NCBI GenBank assembly: GCA_014377155.1
Contig: JACMQD010000263.1
Coordinates: forward strand, 1-10,948
Direction: 5' to 3'
From: Herminiimonas sp.
GTDB lineage: Bacteria > Pseudomonadota > Gammaproteobacteria > Burkholderiales > Burkholderiaceae
DNA: 10,948 nt
In this document: positions 6,971-10,948 of the stretch, one piece after another
Layout: the number at the start of each line of letters is the position of its first letter
Position numbering within the stretch: the stretch's first letter is position 1
Translations under genes and position numbers: made by a program
Notes under the pieces: model-generated
What the model was told of the DNA's origin: nothing
What the model saw: the letters and a program-made list of their open reading frames with translations, nothing else
The model's database searches: none

Positions 6971-8251
6971 TCAAAGTCGCCAGACGACCAGGCCGGCGGC
7001 TTCCAGTTCGGCCCGGTCGAAGCGAGATTTAACGTCGATGAAACAGCCACCGAAAGCCACCTTTTCAAGCAGGTCCGACAGTGGCCGGGCGATCAGATCA
7101 GCGTGGGATACGGCTGCAATCAGCGCGTCGGCGCGCGGCAATGCATCCCATTGTGAAAGGTGCACGCCGTATTCATGCAGGGCGTCCGCAGCGCTCGCGA
7201 TAGGATCAAAGACGTGGACCTCGACGCCATAGGACTGCAATTCGACGATCATGTCGGCCACCTTCGAGTTGCGCAGGTCCGGACAATTTTCCTTGAAGGT
7301 CAGGCCTAGCACGTTGACCTTGCAGCCTTTGACGTGGATACCTGCCTTGATGATTTCCTTGACCGTTTTTTCAGCGACGAATTTTGCCATGCCATCATTG
7401 ATGCGGCGAGCCGCAAGGATGACTTGCGGGTGATAGCCGATCATGTCCGCCTTATGTGTCAGGTAATACGGATCGACGCCGATACAATGGCCGCCGACCA
7501 GACCCGGGCGAAAAGGCATGAAATTCCATTTAGTGCCGGCCGCTTTCAGGACTTCGAGCGTGTCGATGCCGATCATGTCGAATATGATCGCCAGCTCGTT
7601 CATGAGCGCGATATTGAGGTCGCGCTGGGTGTTTTCGATGACCTTGGCGGCTTCCGCAACCTTGATGCTCGAGGTCCGGTACACGCCGGCCTTGATAATG
7701 CTTTCGTACAGTGCAGCGATACGCTCCAGCGTCTCGGCATCGTCGCCGGAAACCACTTTCAGGATCGACGTGAGCGTATGCTCCTTGTCGCCGGGATTGA
7801 TGCGCTCGGGCGAATAGCCGACATGAAAATCTCTCTTCCAGAGCATGCCTGAATGTTTTTCAAGGATCGGCACACACACCTCTTCCGTAGCGCCAGGATA
7901 AACAGTCGATTCGAAGATGACGATCGCACCACGCCGCATGTGCTTGCCGACGGTTTCACTGGCGCCGACCAGATGCCTGAAATCCGGATTATGCGCAATA
8001 TCGACTGGTGTAGGCACGGCGATGATGATGAAATCCGCTTCGGCAAGCAGTGTCGCATCACAAGTCGGCACCAGCTGGTCCGATGCGCGCATTTCGGATT
8101 GCGAAAGCTCGCCGCTGGGATCGACAAAGTCGCGGTAGCGAGCTACCTTCTCGGCAGAAACGTCGAAACCGATCGTCCGATACCGCTTGCCGAATTCGAC
8201 TGCTAGCGGCAGTCCCACGTATCCAAGCCCGACAATACCGATTACGTACAT
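6971..8251 (-). CDS. tviB: UDP-N-acetylhexosamine 6-dehydrogenase (TviB/WbpO type)
   Basis: Oxidises the C6 of a UDP-N-acetylhexosamine to the uronic acid with two NAD+, supplying a nucleotide sugar for surface polysaccharide. The 426-residue length is normal. The N-terminal Rossmann motif GIVGLGYVGLP (5-15) is followed by VPTP (79-82), FESTVYPG (113-120), YSPERINPGD (146-155), AAKVIENTQRDLNIA (201-215) and GGHCIGVDPYYLTHK (253-267) with catalytic C256. The C-terminal NAD-binding domain carries TFKENCPDLRN (318-328). The run from AEAAKVIENTQ through the cysteine loop matches TviB (Vi antigen) and WbpO better than UDP-glucose dehydrogenases. Whether GlcNAc, GalNAc or ManNAc is used cannot be decided here. 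The ATG lacks a strong ribosome site (TAGG only). Confidence 0.92.
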   Translation of the reverse strand: MYVIGIVGLGYVGLPLAVEFGKRYRTIGFDVSAEKVARYRDFVDPSGELSQSEMRASDQLVPTCDATLLAEADFIIIAVPTPVDIAHNPDFRHLVGASETVGKHMRRGAIVIFESTVYPGATEEVCVPILEKHSGMLWKRDFHVGYSPERINPGDKEHTLTSILKVVSGDDAETLERIAALYESIIKAGVYRTSSIKVAEAAKVIENTQRDLNIALMNELAIIFDMIGIDTLEVLKAAGTKWNFMPFRPGLVGGHCIGVDPYYLTHKADMIGYHPQVILAARRINDGMAKFVAEKTVKEIIKAGIHVKGCKVNVLGLTFKENCPDLRNSKVADMIVELQSYGVEVHVFDPIASAADALHEYGVHLSQWDALPRADALIAAVSHADLIARPLSDLLEKVAFGGCFIDVKSRFDRAELEAAGLVVWRL

Positions 8252-8284
8252 AGGGGAGCCTATTGTTGACCTTTGTCGAAATGA

Positions 8285-8312
8285 AATATAGCAGAAGGGT
8301 TTGCGGTTGAAA
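8285..8312 (-). promoter_or_regulatory. Likely extended -10 promoter of tviB
   Basis: On the - strand TGC-TATATT (8293-8285) is an extended -10 element. A partial -35, TTTCAA, lies 16 bases upstream at 8312-8307. Transcription would start near 8278, leaving a leader of about 27 bases. It lies downstream of the PEP-CTERM gene's terminator, so tviB probably has its own transcript. Confidence 0.4.
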
Positions 8313-8372
8313 CAGTCCTACCTCGCATAGTGATTGATAAATTTGCTCTTGCAAACAATTCCGAAAAACAAT

Positions 8373-8400
8373 GAAAAAGGCGCCCAAAGGCGCCTTTTTC
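8373..8400 (-). terminator. Strong rho-independent terminator after the PEP-CTERM gene
   Basis: A perfect 12-bp stem, GAAAAAGGCGCC paired with GGCGCCTTTTTC around a 4-base loop (CAAA on +, TTTG on -). It starts 34 bases after the PEP-CTERM stop codon. The A/T arms make it work in both directions, but only the - strand has a gene ending here. Confidence 0.9.
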
Positions 8401-8434
8401 TTCAACCACTTTTAGTGATTACTGCTTTGGAGAC

Positions 8435-9235
8435 TCAAGCAGCTTTTTGCTTGCGACGCTTGGCGCCGAAGCCGATACCGAACAAACCAGCACCCAGCAA
8501 TAACAAAGTTGCCGGCTCAGGGATTGCATTGCCTGTAAATGTCGCGCCGCCGTTAAGTCGCGGTGCGCCAGCAGCAATCGCGTCTGGCTGAGTTGGCAGG
8601 AATGTCGTTGTGAAGTTCAGATCAGCGCGACCGCCAGCGCTGTCGATGACCGTGTTCGTGTTCAGGCTCATCGCTGCCAAGCCGCCAGTCACGTCCAGCA
8701 AACCACCGCCTTGGCCACGCTCGTTACCCGAACCAAGCAGGCCGGAATCGATCTTGCCGAACAATGTACCCGGTGCCGAATAACCGGTACGGGTGTCGGT
8801 ATGACCAGCCAGGCTCAGCCACAGGTTACCGTCGCCAGCATTGCCCAAGGTCTTGGTCGGATCATATGCTGTGAATGTTGCCGAAGAACGGTCTTGAACA
8901 AAGAAATTCACGAAGCCGCCTGTAAACAACAGAGCCTGAGGATTTGGATCGACCAGTGTGAAACCGCCGAATGTGAAAGTCAGCTCGCACGTTGGGCAAA
9001 AATTCGATTCGCCGAATACCTTGTTAATATCGGTGATTTTACCGAAACCCTCAGCAGCCTGACCAGTGCCGGTAATGACACGCTCAAACAAATCGCCGTT
9101 GGCGTTAAAGTCAAAAATCGATGACGGATCGAATACCACGCCGCCGACGTTGATCGGCGCGGCCGAGGCAAATGATGAGGTTGCTGCGAGGATAAGGCCA
9201 GCGGCGATTGCTTTGGCGGTCTGTTTGAGTTTCAT
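8435..9235 (-). CDS. PEP-CTERM sorting domain protein
   Basis: A 266-residue exported protein. The N terminus has lysines, a hydrophobic stretch (about 9-19) and a signal peptidase site near SFASA-A (21-26). The C terminus is a textbook PEP-CTERM tail: IPEP (238-241), a hydrophobic segment rich in L and G (242-257), then a basic end KRRKQK (259-264). Exosortases recognise this tail and process or anchor the protein in the envelope, usually in bacteria that make exopolysaccharide. The 27-237 body is glycine, threonine and phenylalanine rich, with a single CPTC pair (C80, C83); its function is unknown. A strong CAGGAGA ribosome site precedes the ATG, a sigma-54 promoter lies upstream and a strong terminator follows, so it is a single-gene transcript. 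Confidence 0.93.
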   Translation of the reverse strand: MKLKQTAKAIAAGLILAATSSFASAAPINVGGVVFDPSSIFDFNANGDLFERVITGTGQAAEGFGKITDINKVFGESNFCPTCELTFTFGGFTLVDPNPQALLFTGGFVNFFVQDRSSATFTAYDPTKTLGNAGDGNLWLSLAGHTDTRTGYSAPGTLFGKIDSGLLGSGNERGQGGGLLDVTGGLAAMSLNTNTVIDSAGGRADLNFTTTFLPTQPDAIAAGAPRLNGGATFTGNAIPEPATLLLLGAGLFGIGFGAKRRKQKAA

Positions 9236-9307
9236 GTAAATCTCCTGAATTTTGGGTTAGTTGGTTAGGCTTTAACTGGACATGTATTGTCTTGCATAAT
9301 CATATAA

Positions 9308-9323
9308 AGCATGTGCCGTGCCA
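9308..9323 (-). promoter_or_regulatory. Sigma-54 (RpoN) promoter of the PEP-CTERM gene
   Basis: Read on the - strand, TGGCACGGCACATGCT matches the -24/-12 consensus TGGCACG-N4-TTGCW with one mismatch. The essential GG and GC are exactly 10 bases apart. Transcription should begin near 9297, giving a leader of about 60 bases before the ATG at 9235. Sigma-54 promoters need an ATP-hydrolysing activator. In bacteria with exosortases the PrsK/PrsR two-component pair is known to play this role for PEP-CTERM genes; it is not encoded in this window. Confidence 0.75.
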
Positions 9324-9370
9324 GATACCACCATTCATAAATATCGATCTTTAAGCATCTGAATTAAAAC

Positions 9371-9385
9371 GTTATTTTTTATAAC
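9371..9385. promoter_or_regulatory. AT-rich dyad upstream of the sigma-54 promoter
   Basis: GTTAT-TTTTT-ATAAC has perfect 5-base arms, centred about 80 bases upstream of the predicted start of the PEP-CTERM transcript. The distance suits an activator-binding site, but short AT-rich dyads arise easily by chance. Confidence 0.25.
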
Positions 9386-9437
9386 TTAAACTAAACTTTC
9401 CTCACCGCATTTCTACTAAGTAATAACTTTAGGCCGC

Positions 9438-9469
9438 TTGTAAAATTAAACGACACGGAAACTTTACAA
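9438..9469. promoter_or_regulatory. Inverted repeat TTGTAAA-N18-TTTACAA, candidate enhancer site
   Basis: Two perfect 7-base arms lie 18 bases apart, centred about 155 bases upstream of the predicted sigma-54 start site and just 3' of the lytic transglycosylase gene. It could be an upstream activator site for the PEP-CTERM promoter, or a hairpin in the 3' end of the transglycosylase mRNA. No T-rich run marks it as a simple terminator. Confidence 0.3.
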
Positions 9470-9474
9470 ATGTT

Positions 9475-10401
9475 TTACTTGGTCAATTTTAAGGCGCTGA
9501 TGAGGCGCGACTTGGCGAGCTTGAATATCGACGACGTCGACCCGATCGCGTTGTCATAGCGATGTTCAGCAGGACGGTACAGCTTCGCCAATTTGGCGAC
9601 GTACGCTTTGGTTTCGGCGTAAGGCGGTACGCCGCGATAGCGTTCGACTGCGCCTTCGCCCGCGTTATAGGCCGCCGCGACTAATGCAACATCGCCCTCG
9701 AAATACGCAAGCAGCCATCGGAGATAAGCCAGACCGCCCTTGATATTGTCTTCGGCATCAAAGGCATTTTTTACCTTGAACCGTTGCGCGGTATCGGGCA
9801 TCAATTGCATCAGCCCTTGCGCATTTTTAGGTGACCGGGCATTGACGTTGAAACCGGACTCAATGTAAATGATGGCCATTGCCAGATTTGGGTCGATCTG
9901 ATAACGCGGCGCCAACTTGACAACCAGTTGATGAATCCTGGCACCGGAGACGTTACGCAAATCGCGTACGGCAGTGCTTTCTTCGTCGGGTGCCGGCGCC
10001 ACGACCGCGATCTTTTCCGGGTCCGATGCAAGGCAAGCCGGCAACGAGGCATCGTCGGACGCCGAAATGCGTTGCATCAATGCAGTAGCATGGACATGAC
10101 CACCGACGGCTGCCATCTTGAACAGTCGCGCGGCCACATGCTCGTCTACCGACATGCCTCGACCATTGGCAATCATCCAGCCCAGACCATACAAGGCATC
10201 GACGTTGCCTGTACGCGCTGCTGAGCAATACAGGCTCGCTGCGCGCAGATAATCGCGAGGGACGCCTTCCGCGTTTTCATGCTGCACAGCCAGCGCGACC
10301 ATGTCCGATACGGCAGAAGGCGTCGTGCTCTCCGCCTGCGCGTAGTGCGCTGCAAGCGGAAAAATCAGGACCAGAAAGTAACGGCATAATGGATTGGTCA
10401 T
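9475..10401 (-). CDS. Exported lytic transglycosylase with Sel1-like repeats and SLT domain
   Basis: A 308-residue protein predicted to cleave peptidoglycan glycan strands in the periplasm. A signal peptide (hydrophobic 8-19, cleavage near AQA-E at 21-24) is followed by about two Sel1-like helical repeats (34-108, with RDYLRAASLYCSAARTGN and VDEHVAARLFKMAAVGGH), then a linker. The SLT domain covers roughly 155-276. It has IYIESGFN with catalytic E181, QGLMQLMP (195-202), GGLAYLRWLL (222-231) and AAAYNAGEGAV (242-252). The ATG at 10401 has no evident ribosome site, but starting here gives a convincing signal peptide. It lies between the PEP-CTERM gene and a gene-poor stretch. In envelope loci such enzymes can open gaps in the wall for export or assembly; that role is inferred. 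Confidence 0.9.
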   Translation of the reverse strand: MTNPLCRYFLVLIFPLAAHYAQAESTTPSAVSDMVALAVQHENAEGVPRDYLRAASLYCSAARTGNVDALYGLGWMIANGRGMSVDEHVAARLFKMAAVGGHVHATALMQRISASDDASLPACLASDPEKIAVVAPAPDEESTAVRDLRNVSGARIHQLVVKLAPRYQIDPNLAMAIIYIESGFNVNARSPKNAQGLMQLMPDTAQRFKVKNAFDAEDNIKGGLAYLRWLLAYFEGDVALVAAAYNAGEGAVERYRGVPPYAETKAYVAKLAKLYRPAEHRYDNAIGSTSSIFKLAKSRLISALKLTK

Positions 10402-10428
10402 AGATGAAAATTCAATATGAAAAATGAA

Positions 10429-10457
10429 ATAATCAATTAGAGTTGGCGAGGCGACAA
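10429..10457 (-). promoter_or_regulatory. Possible sigma-70 promoter of the lytic transglycosylase gene
   Basis: On the - strand TTGTCG (10457-10452, 4 of 6) is spaced 17 bases from GATTAT (10434-10429, 4 of 6). Both fit moderately; the start would be near 10422, giving a leader of about 20 bases before the ATG. Confidence 0.35.
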
Positions 10458-10721
10458 TAGGTTCAGCGCACCCGTTGACTACGCCCGGATTTCAGGCCGG
10501 GGCTATGGGCATGGCAGCATGTCAGGCACTCTGTTCGCTACCGCCTGCCGTGAACGACAGCGGAAGACTGATCAATGTGACGACCGCGCGGCGGCCAATG
10601 CATTGGGGCGGTGATTCACGCAGTGATAATTCGGAACTTACTATGCAACGCACCGAATTTGATTCCCGCGCAGCAACGTAGCAAAGCACTAAGTTACAAA
10701 ACGAAATCCATGTACCGCTCG

Positions 10722-10767
10722 TCGAGGGCATGTCCTTGCCGTCTTCGAGGGCATGTACTTGCCGTCT
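10722..10767. repeat. Two-copy 23-bp tandem repeat
   Basis: Copies at 10722-10744 and 10745-10767 are directly adjacent and differ at one base (C at 10734, A at 10757). Each starts TCGAGGGCATGT and ends CTTGCCGTCT. Each contains GGCA-N6-TGCC, a small interrupted palindrome. It lies 32 bases past the stop of the right-edge gene on the - strand. Confidence 0.9.
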
Positions 10768-10798
10768 ATATCACGGCCGCGGACCAGAATCGAATCGC

Positions 10799-10948
10799 CT
10801 ACTGCGCCGGCACATTCTTGGGCGATAAGAACGCCTTGTGAAAAAGATGACGCGCCAACAGCAGGGGCGGCATCCTGAGCCAGTTCGCGCGGATGTACAG
10901 CATGCCGCGCGCAGTCCCCGACAAGACATCGGCACAACTGGCATGCGC
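10799..10948 (-). CDS. C-terminal end of an unrecognised protein (5' part beyond the window)
   Basis: Reading the - strand from the window edge, one frame is open for 49 codons to the TAG at 10801-10799. It contains GMLYIRANWLRMPPLLLARH and ends ...SPKNVPAQ. Third codon positions are strongly GC biased, and the tryptophan, proline, leucine and arginine pattern looks like a real protein end rather than a chance frame. An alternative frame of 82 codons overlaps it (10689-10937) but runs through the tandem repeat and looks less protein-like. The hydrophobic, basic end would fit an enzyme acting at the membrane, such as a polysaccharide glycosyltransferase, but I cannot identify the family. Confidence 0.6.
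   Translation of the reverse strand, partial: AHASCADVLSGTARGMLYIRANWLRMPPLLLARHLFHKAFLSPKNVPAQ

Larger units (their letters stand above)
10402..10798. other. Gene-free stretch between the transglycosylase and the partial right-edge gene
   Basis: I see no convincing gene here: the longest frames on both strands lack ribosome sites and recognisable motifs. The stretch holds the possible transglycosylase promoter near 10429-10457, a 5-bp GC hairpin CCCGG-ATTTCAGG-CCGGG at 10484-10501, and the 23-base tandem duplication at 10722-10767. Confidence 0.5.

Noticed and set aside
7334..7852. A 172-codon + strand frame opposite tviB
   Set aside because: It is antisense to a clear UDP-sugar dehydrogenase, with histidine- and aspartate-rich composition typical of a reverse-complement shadow.
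10475..10681. A small + strand gene in the gene-poor stretch
   Set aside because: No ribosome site at its start, no recognisable motif, and composition like translated non-coding DNA.
10722..10767. A CRISPR array
   Set aside because: Only two copies with no spacer between them and no cas genes nearby; it is a tandem duplication.

Overview
The window looks like chromosomal DNA from a betaproteobacterium, most likely Burkholderiales of the Oxalobacteraceae type. This is inferred from the moderately high GC with GC-rich third codon positions, the urate-degradation gene set, and the presence of a PEP-CTERM (exosortase-sorted) protein. No mobile element, CRISPR array or rRNA was seen.

Left part (1-3973). 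The window opens inside a sensor histidine kinase (C-terminal ATPase domain, + strand). A non-coding stretch follows, with a possible decayed reading frame on the - strand. Next comes a purine-catabolism cluster: 5-hydroxyisourate hydrolase (- strand) diverges from a two-gene + strand operon, allantoinase PuuE followed by a fused OHCU decarboxylase/allantoate amidohydrolase. Their start and stop codons overlap by 4 bases. Together these three genes take 5-hydroxyisourate through OHCU, (S)-allantoin and allantoate to ureidoglycine. Urate oxidase or xanthine/urate transport genes are not in the window. A perfect 7-bp inverted repeat lies in the divergent intergenic region and is a candidate operator.

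Middle (4066-5715). A probable terminator separates the purine operon from a convergent, exported M20 metallopeptidase of the carboxypeptidase G2 type. A tRNA-like gene with anticodon UAC (Val) follows on the + strand. It has complete tRNA geometry but several non-canonical positions.

Right part (5716-10948). Every gene is on the - strand, and the set suggests the edge of an exopolysaccharide/exosortase locus. Reading from the right edge in the direction of transcription: the C-terminal end of an unrecognised protein; a gene-poor stretch with a 23-bp tandem duplication; an exported Sel1-repeat lytic transglycosylase; a PEP-CTERM protein behind a near-consensus sigma-54 promoter and followed by a strong terminator; a UDP-HexNAc 6-dehydrogenase of the TviB/WbpO type; and a GNAT/BioF2-like acyltransferase. 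The dehydrogenase supplies UDP-HexNAc uronic acid, the acyltransferase may decorate polysaccharide, and the PEP-CTERM protein would be sorted to the envelope by an exosortase encoded elsewhere.

No wholly new system is obvious. The items most worth a second look are the sigma-54-controlled PEP-CTERM gene with upstream dyads, the odd tRNA, the UraD-amidohydrolase fusion with its candidate operator, and the 23-bp tandem repeat.
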